64,000 nt of DNA, from the NCBI RefSeq assembly GCF_030813695.1, contig NZ_JAUSVA010000002.1, forward strand, positions 7,339,501-7,403,500, written 5' to 3'. This DNA comes from Kitasatospora herbaricolor (lineage in GTDB: Bacteria; Actinomycetota; Actinomycetes; Streptomycetales; Streptomycetaceae). Under the pieces are notes generated by a model, which saw only the letters and a list, made by a program, of their open reading frames with translations, was not told the origin of the DNA and searched no databases. Below are positions 25,330-33,973 of the stretch, in pieces (positions within the stretch are counted from its first letter, which is position 1; each line of letters starts with the position of its first letter). The position numbers and the translations under genes are program-made.

Positions 25330-27428
25330 GCGCCGAGCCGGCGGAGGCGGAGGCTGCCCGGTTCCGCGAGGACTGGGCCGGCCTGCTGGCGGCCGGGCAC
25401 GGCGCGGCCGTGCACCCCGGCATCCTGCACCGCCTGGTCGCCCGGACCGCCGGCCTGCTGCACCGGGCCCGCCGCGAGGACCCGTTCGAGGTGGCTTTCG
25501 CCGAGCAGGCGGGCGCCCTGCTGGTGGACGCCCACTTCACCGACCCGTCGGTGCTGGCCCGCGCGATCGCCCTGCTGCACCGCCAGCCGGACGGCAACGG
25601 ACGCGGTCCGGCGGTCTGCGGCGCCTTCGCGGCCGGCTGGGCGGCGGCCCTGCGCGAGCGTACGCTGCGTGAGCAGGAGGCGATCAGGACGGCCGCCGAC
25701 AGTGCCCGCAAGGAGGCCGAGAAGGCGCTGCGCGCCTCGGAGGCCCGGTTCCGCGCGCTGTTCGAGAGCGCGGCGATCGGCATCGGCATCGGTGACACCG
25801 AGGGCAACATCCTGGCGGTCAACAAGGCCCTCCAGGAGATCTTCGGCGCCGGTCCGGAGGACCTCCAGGGTCACAAGGTCAACGAGCTGGTCCACCCGGA
25901 GGACACCCCCGGCGTGTGGGAGGCCTACGAGGACCTGGTCAGCGGCAAGCGCGAGTACCTGCAGTTCGACAAGCCGTACTACCGCCGGGACGGCGAGGTG
26001 GTGTGGACCCAGCTGACCGTCTCGCTGATCCGTGACGACGACGGCGCCCCGCAGTACCAGGTGGCGATGCTGGAGGACATCACCGACCGCTACCGGCTGC
26101 AGGAGCGGCTGCGCCACCAGGCGACCCACGACTCGCTCACCGGCCTGCCCAACCGGGCGGCCTTCTTCGAGCGGCTGGAGAAGATCTTCGAGGAGCCGGA
26201 GCCGGGCGCCAGGTTCGGCCTCTGCTACGTCGACCTGGACGGCTTCAAGGTGGTCAACGACAGCCTGGGCCACGAGACCGGCGACCAGCTGCTGACCGCC
26301 GTCGCGGACCGGCTGAAGGCCGCGCTGACCCCGCTCGGGCACCTGGTGGCCCGGCTCGGCGGCGACGAGTTCGTGGTGCTGCTGGAGAACTGCCGGGGCG
26401 AGCAGGAGGCCGTCGCGGCGGCGAAGACGGTGCTGAACGCGCTGGACGGCCCGGTGCACATCGGCGACCACCGGCTGGCCGTCGGCGCCAGCGTCGGCGT
26501 GCTGGAGCGCCGGGTGGCCACCACCACGCCGGGTGCGGCCGTCCGGGCCGCCGACCTCACGCTCTACCGGGCCAAGGAGGCCGGGCGCGGACGCTGGACC
26601 CTCTTCGACCCGAAGGAGACCGCGCGGGCGGTCAGCCGCTACGCGGTGTCGGTGCGGATGCCGGCCGCCCTGGACCGGGGCGAGTTCTTCATCGACTACC
26701 AGCCGCTGCACGCGCTGGCCGACGGCTCGCTGGCCGCGGTCGAGGCGCTGGTGCGCTGGCGGCACCCGCAGCTGGGGGTGCTCGGCCCGGACGAGTTCGT
26801 GGCGACGGCCGAGGAGACCGGCCTGATCATGCCGCTGGGCCGCTGGGTGCTGGAGCAGGCGTGCGGTCAGGCGGCGGACTGGGAGCGGCGGTTCGGCTCG
26901 GCGGCGCCCCAGATGAACGTCAATCTGGCGGTCCGTCAGGCCCGCAACGCCGGCCTGGTCGGCGATGTCGGCCGGATCCTGCAGACCACCGGGCTGGACC
27001 CGAGCCGGCTCCAGCTGGAGATCACCGAGAGCACCGTGGTGGGGCCCGAGGACGAGGCGCTGAAGACCCTGCACAAGCTGGTCGACATGGGCGTCTCGCT
27101 GGCCATCGACGACTTCGGCACCGGCTGGTCCAACCTCGCCTACCTGCGCGACCTGCCGGTCTCCGGGCTGAAGATCGCCGGCTCCTTCGTGGGGGACCTG
27201 CACGACCCGCGCAAGGACGAACCCACCGGGTGGCGGATCGTCAGCGGCCTGGTGTCCCTCGCGCACACGCTCGGTCTGACGGTGACGGCGGAGGGCGTGG
27301 AGACCCGCGGCGACGCCGACCGGCTGCGCTCGATCGGGTGCGACTGGGCGCAGGGCTGGCACTTCGGCCGGCCGGTGCGTCCGGCGGAGATCGCCCGCCG
27401 GATCGCCGAGGGCGGTCCGCCCAGGTAG
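25326..27428 (+). CDS. PAS-GGDEF-EAL bifunctional cyclic-di-GMP cyclase/phosphodiesterase
   Basis: 700 residues from GTG 25326. An N-terminal helical region (1-130) is followed by a short coiled stretch, a PAS domain (about 140-255, RFRALFESAAIGIGIGD to YQVAMLEDITDRY) and a GGDEF domain with intact RLGGDEFVVL near residue 345. An EAL domain follows with AVEALVRWRHPQLG near 471, ITESTVVGP, and DDFGTGWSNLAYLRDLP. Both active-site motifs look intact, so it could make and break c-di-GMP. No RxxD inhibitory site sits before GGDEF. No transmembrane segment is seen. It ends about 585 bp before the glycan locus, which it could control. Confidence 0.95.
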   Translation: MSAEPAEAEAARFREDWAGLLAAGHGAAVHPGILHRLVARTAGLLHRARREDPFEVAFAEQAGALLVDAHFTDPSVLARAIALLHRQPDGNGRGPAVCGAFAAGWAAALRERTLREQEAIRTAADSARKEAEKALRASEARFRALFESAAIGIGIGDTEGNILAVNKALQEIFGAGPEDLQGHKVNELVHPEDTPGVWEAYEDLVSGKREYLQFDKPYYRRDGEVVWTQLTVSLIRDDDGAPQYQVAMLEDITDRYRLQERLRHQATHDSLTGLPNRAAFFERLEKIFEEPEPGARFGLCYVDLDGFKVVNDSLGHETGDQLLTAVADRLKAALTPLGHLVARLGGDEFVVLLENCRGEQEAVAAAKTVLNALDGPVHIGDHRLAVGASVGVLERRVATTTPGAAVRAADLTLYRAKEAGRGRWTLFDPKETARAVSRYAVSVRMPAALDRGEFFIDYQPLHALADGSLAAVEALVRWRHPQLGVLGPDEFVATAEETGLIMPLGRWVLEQACGQAADWERRFGSAAPQMNVNLAVRQARNAGLVGDVGRILQTTGLDPSRLQLEITESTVVGPEDEALKTLHKLVDMGVSLAIDDFGTGWSNLAYLRDLPVSGLKIAGSFVGDLHDPRKDEPTGWRIVSGLVSLAHTLGLTVTAEGVETRGDADRLRSIGCDWAQGWHFGRPVRPAEIARRIAEGGPPR

Positions 27429-27449
27429 CCCCCGCCGGCCCGGCCGGGT

Positions 27450-27479
27450 GCCGCGGGCTCCGGACCCGGGGCCCGCGGC
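27450..27479 (+). terminator. Hairpin after the c-di-GMP protein gene
   Basis: GCCGCGGGC (27450-27458) and GCCCGCGGC (27471-27479) form a 9-bp stem with a 12-nt loop, starting 22 bp after the stop codon. No U-tract. Confidence 0.5.
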
Positions 27480-27572
27480 GCCCGACGCCCCGGTACGGGC
27501 ACGTACGGGCGCCGGCCGGCCGGCCCCGCCGGAGGCCCGTCAAGAAAATCCGGACAAACAGGTTCAAAACCC

Positions 27573-27602
27573 TTGACTTGCCCTCGGGTTCATGGGCACG
27601 AT
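27573..27602 (+). promoter_or_regulatory. Candidate promoter of the glycan locus
   Basis: TTGACT (27573-27578), an 18-bp spacer and CACGAT (27597-27602) lie in a locally AT-richer segment. The -35 is good and the -10 weak. It would give a leader of about 400 nt to the first glycosyltransferase gene. Confidence 0.35.
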
Positions 27603-28013
27603 GAGGCCCTGGCACCGCACCTCGTGCGGAGAGCACATTGGCCAGTTCACGCAGGACCGGCGCCTCGGCGCCCACGCAGTACCGGCGCTCCGGCGCCGCA
27701 GCGGACCGGCACTCCGCACCTCGCGCCCAGCGCACGTCACGCGGACCCCATCTCCGGCGCACGTCAGGCCGGCGGAAGAGACCGCGTCACCGGCAGCAAC
27801 CGGCGCGCAGCACGTCACCAGCCGCGCATCACCTCACGAGCGGCACGACCGCGTCCGGCGGCCCTCCCGTCGTGACCCGCGCACCGCCCTCCCGTCCGGG
27901 GGAATCCCACCCGGGCCGCGCCCTGCCGACAACCACAGCGGGCGCCCGCTCCGTCACGACCGGTACGCCCGAGGACACCGGCGTACCCGTCGCCTCCCGA
28001 GAGGCAGCCTTCG

Positions 28014-28883
28014 ATGAGTACCACCCTGCCCCCTGACGCCCCTCCGCACCCGGCCGACGACGGCCGGCCGAGCCGGCGGGCGAGCGACCGCGTCACCAGC
28101 CGCCGCCCCCTGCGCCGCTCGACCGACCCGGTCAGCAGCCGGCGGCCGATGCGCCGCTCCGGAGACACCGTCGCCACCACGCACACCGTCAGCCTGGTCA
28201 TCCCGGCCCGGGACGAGGCCCGCAACATCCCCTGGGTGTTCGAGCAGATCCCCCGCTGCGTCGACGAGGTCCTGCTGGTCGACGGTGCCTCGGTCGACGC
28301 GACGATCACGGTGGCCAAGCGCTGCCTGCCGACCGTCCGCAGCGTCAAGCAGAGCGCCCCCGGCAAGGGCAACGCGCTGCGCTCCGGCTTCGCGGCCGCC
28401 ACCGGCGAGTACATCGTGATGATGGACGCCGACGGCTCCATGTGGCCCGGCGAGATCCCGCACTACCTGCACTTCCTCGACAACGGCTACGACTTCGTCA
28501 AGGGCTCGCGCTGCATCGCCGGCGGCGGCTCGCTGGACCTCACCAGGATCCGCTCGCTCGGCAACCGGGCGCTGCTCGCGGTGGTCAACCGGCTGTACGA
28601 CAGCAGGCTGACCGACCTGTGCTACGGGTACTGCGCCTTCCGCCGCGAGTTCCTGGACGAACTGGACCTGCGCTCCTCGGGCTTCGAGATCGAGGCCGAG
28701 ATGATCGCGCACGCTCTGCGCTCCGGCCTGCGCATCGCCGAGGTGCCGAGCCTCGAACTTCCCCGCCGCAGTGGTCGCTCACACCTGCACGCCGTCTCCG
28801 ACGGCCGAAGGGTACTGCGGACCCTGCTCGCCGAGCGCCCCGGCGCCCGGTCCGCGGCGCCCCTTGCCGTGGGGGAGGGATGA
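28014..28883 (+). CDS. GT2 glycosyltransferase, dolichyl-phosphate-mannose-synthase-like
   Basis: 289 residues from ATG 28014, with GAGAGG upstream. Residues 20-55 are Arg/Ser-rich with an imperfect internal repeat (SRRPLRRSTDPV, SRRPMRRSGDTV). The GT-A domain follows: VSLVIPARDEARNIPWVFEQ, the nucleotide site DEVLLVDGASVDATI, and the DXD-type MMDADGSM. It then has FVKGSR and the acceptor-side YGYCAFRREFLDELD, as in polyprenyl-phosphate glycosyltransferases. No C-terminal membrane helices are seen, so it is likely a peripheral membrane enzyme. It starts the glycan locus and overlaps the next gene by ATGA. Confidence 0.9.
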   Translation: MSTTLPPDAPPHPADDGRPSRRASDRVTSRRPLRRSTDPVSSRRPMRRSGDTVATTHTVSLVIPARDEARNIPWVFEQIPRCVDEVLLVDGASVDATITVAKRCLPTVRSVKQSAPGKGNALRSGFAAATGEYIVMMDADGSMWPGEIPHYLHFLDNGYDFVKGSRCIAGGGSLDLTRIRSLGNRALLAVVNRLYDSRLTDLCYGYCAFRREFLDELDLRSSGFEIEAEMIAHALRSGLRIAEVPSLELPRRSGRSHLHAVSDGRRVLRTLLAERPGARSAAPLAVGEG

Positions 28884-30295
28884 TGAATGGCTCCGACCGG
28901 CGCACCGCGGCGGCCTGCCCCTGCCCAGTCGCCCGCGACTCGCTCTACACCCCCGTTCGGATCGTCGAACTGGACCTGGACGAACCGAGTGGGCTGCGCC
29001 CGCCGGGGGGCTCCGGCGCCGTCGACCCGGAAGGCCGCGTGTTGGCGTTGGTGCGGCTGCACGGACACCCGCTCGGATTGGTGAAAGCCACCGGCGCGCG
29101 CGGCGACCTCGCCGGGCTGCGCCGGGCGCTGGTCGATGCCGCCCATCGCGAACTCCGGGTACCCGCCCGGTCCGACCGGACACCGGCCGCGATGACCCCG
29201 GCACCGTTCACCGCACCCTCCGTGCCCCGGCCCCCCGCCGCGGCACCCCGACCGGCCCAGGCGGCCGGACAGACCACCGCGGCACCCGCGGCGCGCCCGG
29301 GTCGGGCCGGCCGCGCCCGGGTGCCGGCGGGCCCGCCCCTGATCAGCGTCATCGTCGCCACCCACAACCGGGAAGGCATGCTGCGCCAGTGCCTCGACTC
29401 CCTGCTGCGGAACGGCTATCCGCAGGTCGAGATCATCGTCGTGGACAACGCCCCCGCGAGCGACGCCGCCGAGACGCTGGTCCGCGGGCGGTACGCGGGC
29501 CGGGTCCGCTACCTGCGCGAGCCGGTGGCGGGCCTGGCCCGGGCCCACAACTGCGGCCTGGCCGCGGCCCGCGGCGAGATCTGCGCCTTCACCGACGACG
29601 ACACCCTCGCCGACCCGGCCTGGCTCGGCTCGCTCGCCGCCGCGTTCGCCGCCGACCCCCGGATCGGGTGCGTCACCGGCCTGATCCTGCCGGCCGAGCT
29701 GGAGACGCCGGCGCAGGCCGCCCTGGAGAACCACGGCGGCTTCGGCAAGGGCTTCGCCGCCCGGACGTGGTCGCTCGCCGACCGCCGCCGCGAGCCGCTC
29801 TTCCCGTTCGCGGCCGGCCGTTTCGGCTCCGGCGCGAACATGGCCTTCCGGACCGCCGAACTGCGCGCCATCGGCGGGTTCGACCCCGCCACCGGCACCG
29901 GGACGCCCGCCCACGGCGGCGACGACCTGCTCGCCTTCTTCCGGATGCTGGTCGCCGGCCACACCCTCGCCTACGCGCCCGACGCGCTGATCTGGCACCG
30001 CCACCGGCGCACCATGGACGCCCTGCCCGCCCAGGCCTTCGGCTACGGCGCGGGCTTCGGCGCCTACCTGGCCGCCGCTCTCACCCATGAACCCGCCATG
30101 CTGCCGGCGCTGCTGCGCAGGCTCCCGCAGGGCCTCGGCCTGGCGGCCGGCCGCGTCCGCAGCCGGCCCGCCTCCGGAGGCCGGCCTTCCCTGTACCTCG
30201 CCCGGCTGGAGATCCAGGGCCTGATGTACGGGCCCGTCGGCTACCTGCGCAGCGTCTGGAAGCAGCGCGGCGCCCGAGCAGAGAGTTGTCCGTGA
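28883..30295 (+). CDS. GT2 glycosyltransferase with novel N-terminal module (copy 1)
   Basis: 470 residues from ATG 28883 (ATG 28880 is in frame), behind GGGAGGG and overlapping the previous stop. Residues about 25-95 form a module starting RIVELDLDEPSGLRPPG and continuing VLALVRLHGHPLGLV. It is shared with the next glycosyltransferase and is not one I recognise. A Pro/Ala linker follows, then a GT2 domain from about residue 150: ISVIVATHNREGMLRQCLDS, EIIVVDNAPASDAAE, the DXD-like AFTDDDTLAD, and GSGANMAFRTAEL. A late IWHRHRRTMDALPAQAFGYG is typical of GT2 enzymes that work on long surface polysaccharides. Donor and acceptor unknown. Confidence 0.88.
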   Translation: MNGSDRRTAAACPCPVARDSLYTPVRIVELDLDEPSGLRPPGGSGAVDPEGRVLALVRLHGHPLGLVKATGARGDLAGLRRALVDAAHRELRVPARSDRTPAAMTPAPFTAPSVPRPPAAAPRPAQAAGQTTAAPAARPGRAGRARVPAGPPLISVIVATHNREGMLRQCLDSLLRNGYPQVEIIVVDNAPASDAAETLVRGRYAGRVRYLREPVAGLARAHNCGLAAARGEICAFTDDDTLADPAWLGSLAAAFAADPRIGCVTGLILPAELETPAQAALENHGGFGKGFAARTWSLADRRREPLFPFAAGRFGSGANMAFRTAELRAIGGFDPATGTGTPAHGGDDLLAFFRMLVAGHTLAYAPDALIWHRHRRTMDALPAQAFGYGAGFGAYLAAALTHEPAMLPALLRRLPQGLGLAAGRVRSRPASGGRPSLYLARLEIQGLMYGPVGYLRSVWKQRGARAESCP

Positions 30296-31563
30296 TGTCT
30301 GATCGCACTGCCGGCCCGGCTCCCACGCTGGCCCGGATCGTCGAACTCGACCTGGACGAGCCGAGCGGCCTGCGCCCGCCGGGGGCCTGCGGCACCGTCG
30401 AGCCGGCCGGCCCGGTACTGGCGCTGGTGCGCTCCAAGGGGCACCCGATCGGACTGGTCTCGGGCAACGGCGCGGCCGGCGACCCGGCCGGCCTGCGCCG
30501 GGCCCTGGTCGAGGCAGCCCTGCGCGATCTCCCGCTCCCCGACCGCACCGGCGGGCCCGCCCCCGCGGCGCAGCCCCCGGAGACGGCCCGGCCACCACTG
30601 GTCAGCGTGATCGTCTGCACCCGCGACCGGACGGAGATGCTCCGGCGGAGCCTGGACTCGGTGGTCCGCACGCGCTACCCCCGGGCCGAGATCATCGTCG
30701 TCGACAACGCGCCGACCGATGACTCCACCGAGCAACTGGTCCGCTCCCGGTACGCGGACCGGATCCGCTACGTCCGCGAGCCGGTGCCCGGGCTGTCCTG
30801 GGCCCGCAACCGCGGGCTGGCACAGGCCCGCGGCGAGATCTGCGCCTTCACCGACGACGACGCCATCGCCGACCCGCACTGGGTCGACGCCGTGGTGGAG
30901 TCCTTCCGCCGGGACGCGTCCGTCGGCTGCGTGACCGGCCTGGTCCTGGCCGCCGAGCTGGAGACCGAGGCCCAGGTCCTGCTGGAGCAGTACGGCAGCT
31001 CCGCCCGCGGCTACGCCACCCGGAGCTGGTCGCTCGGCGACCGCGCTGACGACCCGCTGGTCCAGTTCTCGGTGGGCCGCTTCGGCTGCGGCGCCAACAT
31101 GGCCTTCCGCACCGACCTGCTCAGGGCCTTCGGCGGCTTCGACACCGCGACCGGCGCCGGCACCCCCGCCCGCGGCGGCGAGGACCTGCTGGCCTTCCTC
31201 CACGTGCTGACCAGCGGCCACACCGTCACCTACCAGCCCGACGCGATCGTCTGGCACCGCCACCGGCGCACCATGGAGGCCCTCACCACCCAGGTGTTCA
31301 ACTTCGGGGTGGGCTACGGGGCCTTCCTGGCCGCTGCGGTCTCCCGCGAGCCCGGCCTGCTGGTCGAGCTGGTGCGGCGGCTGCCCCGCGGGGTCTGGAA
31401 CTGGCAGGCCGCCCGGCGCCGCCACGTACGGTCCGCGCCGGACGCCCGGACCGTCCAGCGGCGGCTCGGCCACCTGGAGTTCGGCGGTCTGCTCTGCGGC
31501 CCCTTCGCCTACCTGGTGAGCCTGTGGAAGCAGCGCGGCCTGCAGCCGGGGGAGTGGCCGTGA
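30295..31563 (+). CDS. GT2 glycosyltransferase with novel N-terminal module (copy 2)
   Basis: 422 residues from ATG 30295, overlapping the previous stop by 1 nt; GTG 30292 is an alternative. It is a paralogue of the preceding enzyme along its whole length: module RIVELDLDEPSGLRPPGA, VLALVRSKGHPIGLV, then a GT2 domain with VSVIVCTRDRTEMLRRSLDS, EIIVVDNAPTDDSTE and AFTDDDAIADPHW. FGCGANMAFRTDLL and IWHRHRRTMEALTTQVFNFG follow. The Pro linker is shorter than in copy 1. Retention of both copies suggests two successive sugar transfers or different linkages in one glycan. Confidence 0.88.
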   Translation: MSDRTAGPAPTLARIVELDLDEPSGLRPPGACGTVEPAGPVLALVRSKGHPIGLVSGNGAAGDPAGLRRALVEAALRDLPLPDRTGGPAPAAQPPETARPPLVSVIVCTRDRTEMLRRSLDSVVRTRYPRAEIIVVDNAPTDDSTEQLVRSRYADRIRYVREPVPGLSWARNRGLAQARGEICAFTDDDAIADPHWVDAVVESFRRDASVGCVTGLVLAAELETEAQVLLEQYGSSARGYATRSWSLGDRADDPLVQFSVGRFGCGANMAFRTDLLRAFGGFDTATGAGTPARGGEDLLAFLHVLTSGHTVTYQPDAIVWHRHRRTMEALTTQVFNFGVGYGAFLAAAVSREPGLLVELVRRLPRGVWNWQAARRRHVRSAPDARTVQRRLGHLEFGGLLCGPFAYLVSLWKQRGLQPGEWP

Positions 31564-32945
31564 TGTCCGTCCTCGCCGCCCGGCGCACCGCCTCCACGCG
31601 GCCGTGCTCCTGCCCGCAGCCTCTGCCCTGCCAGTGCTCGTACACCACCCTGCTCAAGGCCCGCGTCAGGGCCGTCCGGGTGACCGGCCGCGGGGAGCCC
31701 CTGCTGCGCAACGGCCACATCCTGGCGGCCAGTTCGCTGCTGGCGGCGGGCCTCGGCTCGATGTTCTGGATCCTCGCCACCCGCTCGTACAGTGCCGAGA
31801 CGGTCGGCCGCAGCTTCGCCGCGCTCGCCGCCGCCTCCTTCCTCTCCACGCTGGGCAGCCTCAACCTCGGGGACGTCCTGGTGCGGTTCGTGCCGACAGC
31901 CGGCCGGCACACCCGCCGGCTGGTCCTGCGCTGCTACATCACCAGCGCGGTGTTCAGCGCGCTGGCGGCCGGTGCCTTCCTGCTGCTGATCCCGCTGATC
32001 GCGCCAGGCCTGGGGTACCTGCGCGAGCCGGTGATGGCCGCCGCCTTCATGGCGGCGACGGCCGGCTACGCGCTCTTCGTCCTGCAGGACGGCGCGCTCA
32101 CCGGACTGCGCCGCACCGGCTGGGTGCTGGGCGAGAACGCCCTGTTCGCGGTGGCGAAGTCGGGCCTGCTGGCCGTGTGCGCCGCGCTGGCCGTGGGGAC
32201 CGGCATCCTGGTCTCCTGGTCGGTGGCGCTGGTCCTCGCGATCCTGCTCACCAACCTGGTGCTGTTCGGCCGGGCGATGCCCGCGCGGGAGCGGTCCGAC
32301 GAGTCCGGCCCGTCCGACACCTCGCCGCCCCAGCGGGTCGCGCGGTACGCCACCGCCGACTACGTCGGCAACCTGTGCAGCGTCGCCACCTACAGCGTCG
32401 TGCCGCTGCTGGTGCTCAACCATCTCGGCGCCGGGCAGAGCGCGTACTACTCGCTGGCCTTCATCATCGCCGACACCCTCTACGTGGCTGCGTTCAGCAT
32501 GGGCCATTCGCTGGTCGTCGAAGGGGCCGACGCCCCCGAGCGGCTGGTGGAGCTGGCCCGGCACATGCTGCGCCACTCCGGCCTGCTGCTGGCGGGCGCG
32601 GTCGCCGTGGTGGTGGCCGCCGCCCCGTGGATCCTCGGGCTCTTCGGCCCCGACTACGCCTCGCACGGCACCACCGTGCTACGCCTGATGGTGCTCGCCG
32701 CGGTGCCCAACGCGGTGCTGAGCGTCGCCATCCAGGTGGCCCGGGTGCGCCGGTCGGTGACCTGGATGATCGGGCTGCGGCTGGCCTTCGCCGTCGTGGT
32801 GATCAGCCTGGCCGCGGGCCTGCTGCCGCTGCTGGGCCTCAACGGCGTCGGCCTCGCGTGGCTGGCCGCCGAATGCGCCCTCGCCGTGCCTCTGCTGCTG
32901 ACCCTGCGGCGCTGGCTGCCCCTCGCGAACCGGAGGCCGACATGA
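31563..32945 (+). CDS. Oligosaccharide flippase (Wzx/MOP superfamily-like)
   Basis: 460 residues from ATG 31563, overlapping the previous stop by 1 nt. GGGGGAG lies upstream. Residues 1-35 carry several Cys (RPCSCPQPLPCQCSY), unusual for the family. About 12 hydrophobic helices follow from residue 50 (HILAASSLLAAGLGSMFWIL). The layout of two six-helix bundles with a charged central loop (RERSDESGPSDTSPPQ) fits polysaccharide flippases that move lipid-linked oligosaccharides across the membrane. The neighbourhood of GT2 genes supports this. Exact substrate unknown. Confidence 0.85.
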   Translation: MSVLAARRTASTRPCSCPQPLPCQCSYTTLLKARVRAVRVTGRGEPLLRNGHILAASSLLAAGLGSMFWILATRSYSAETVGRSFAALAAASFLSTLGSLNLGDVLVRFVPTAGRHTRRLVLRCYITSAVFSALAAGAFLLLIPLIAPGLGYLREPVMAAAFMAATAGYALFVLQDGALTGLRRTGWVLGENALFAVAKSGLLAVCAALAVGTGILVSWSVALVLAILLTNLVLFGRAMPARERSDESGPSDTSPPQRVARYATADYVGNLCSVATYSVVPLLVLNHLGAGQSAYYSLAFIIADTLYVAAFSMGHSLVVEGADAPERLVELARHMLRHSGLLLAGAVAVVVAAAPWILGLFGPDYASHGTTVLRLMVLAAVPNAVLSVAIQVARVRRSVTWMIGLRLAFAVVVISLAAGLLPLLGLNGVGLAWLAAECALAVPLLLTLRRWLPLANRRPT

Positions 32946-33961
32946 CCGCCTCAGCCGAACCCACCCTGTCCGTCGTCGTCTGCGCCTACACCCAGGACCG
33001 CTGGGACGACCTGTGCGCCGCGGTCGCCTCCGTCCGCGCCCAGCACCCGCCGCCCGCCGAACTGCTGCTGGTGATCGACCACTGCCCCGAGCTGGAGCTC
33101 CGGGCCGCCGCCGAACTGCCGGCCCGGGTGCTCGCCAACACCGGCCCCAAGGGTCTGTCCGGGGCCCGCAACACCGGTATGGCGGCCGCCACCGGCGAGG
33201 TCGTGGCCTTCCTGGACGACGACGCCGTCGCCGCTCCCGGCTGGACGGCCCGGCTGCTGGCCGGCTACCGCGACCCCGCCGTGCTCGGGGTCGGCGGCCT
33301 GGTCGAGCCGTGGTGGGAGACCGGCCGCCCCGGCTGGTTCCCGCCCGAGTTCGACTGGGTGGTCGGCTGCTCCTACCGCGGACTTCCCCGGCACGCCTGC
33401 GCGGTCAGGAACTTCATCGGCGCCAACATGTCCTTCCGGCGCGCCGAGGCACTCGCCGCCGGCGGGTTCCGCACCGAACTCGGCCGGGTCGGCACCAGGC
33501 CGCTCGGCTGCGAGGAGACCGAGCTGTGCCTGCGGATCACCGCCCGCAGCCCGGCCGCCCTGCTGCGCCACGAACCCGGCGCGGTGGTCCGCCACCACGT
33601 CCCGCCCGCCCGCACCAGCTGGGCGTACTTCCGGGCCCGCTGCTACGCGGAGGGCCGTTCCAAGGCGGTGGTGGCCCGGCTGGCCGGCGCCCGGCCGGCG
33701 CTCTCCAGCGAACGCGGCTACCTGCTGCACACGCTGCCCGCCGCGATCGCCCGCGGTCTGGGCCGGGGCGAGCTGCGGAGCGTCGCGGCGTCCGTCGCGG
33801 GCGCCGTGACCACCGCCTTCGGGTACGCGCTCGGCCGGCTCGCCCGGCCGGTGCCGCCGCCGGGCCGGTCCGTCCGCCCCGGCGGGCCCGCCGCAGAGCG
33901 CCCGGCCACCCGAGTGCCGGCCACCGAGGGGTCCGCCACCACCGGGCCGCGGAGCGTGTGA
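32942..33961 (+). CDS. GT2 glycosyltransferase
   Basis: 339 residues from ATG 32942, overlapping the flippase stop by 4 nt (ATGA). GT-A motifs: LSVVVCAYTQDRWDDLCAAV, LLLVIDHCPELELR, KGLSGARNTGMAAATGEVVA, and DXD-like AFLDDDAVAAPGW. NFIGANMSFRRAEALAAGGF and CEETELCLRI follow; the latter holds the probable catalytic acid. It lacks the N-terminal module of the two preceding enzymes and ends in a Pro/Arg-rich tail of about 50 residues. A third transfer step in the same glycan is likely. Confidence 0.88.
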   Translation: MTASAEPTLSVVVCAYTQDRWDDLCAAVASVRAQHPPPAELLLVIDHCPELELRAAAELPARVLANTGPKGLSGARNTGMAAATGEVVAFLDDDAVAAPGWTARLLAGYRDPAVLGVGGLVEPWWETGRPGWFPPEFDWVVGCSYRGLPRHACAVRNFIGANMSFRRAEALAAGGFRTELGRVGTRPLGCEETELCLRITARSPAALLRHEPGAVVRHHVPPARTSWAYFRARCYAEGRSKAVVARLAGARPALSSERGYLLHTLPAAIARGLGRGELRSVAASVAGAVTTAFGYALGRLARPVPPPGRSVRPGGPAAERPATRVPATEGSATTGPRSV

Positions 33962-33973
33962 GGAGTATTGATC

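Larger units (their letters stand above)
27429..28013 (+). other. Long leader region before the glycan locus
   Basis: About 585 bp without a convincing gene; the open frames are Arg/Ser/Pro-rich and lack ribosome sites. It holds a terminator-like hairpin (27450-27479), an AT-richer patch with a promoter candidate (27573-27602), and a small CCGCAC-CTC-GTGCGG hairpin at 27615-27629. The remainder may be a 5' leader of roughly 400 nt. I recognise no known riboswitch. Confidence 0.55.

Noticed and set aside
27592..28036. Several open frames of 100-140 codons in the glycan leader
   Set aside because: Arg/Ser/Pro-biased content, no ribosome sites and no family likeness; typical of non-coding high-GC DNA.
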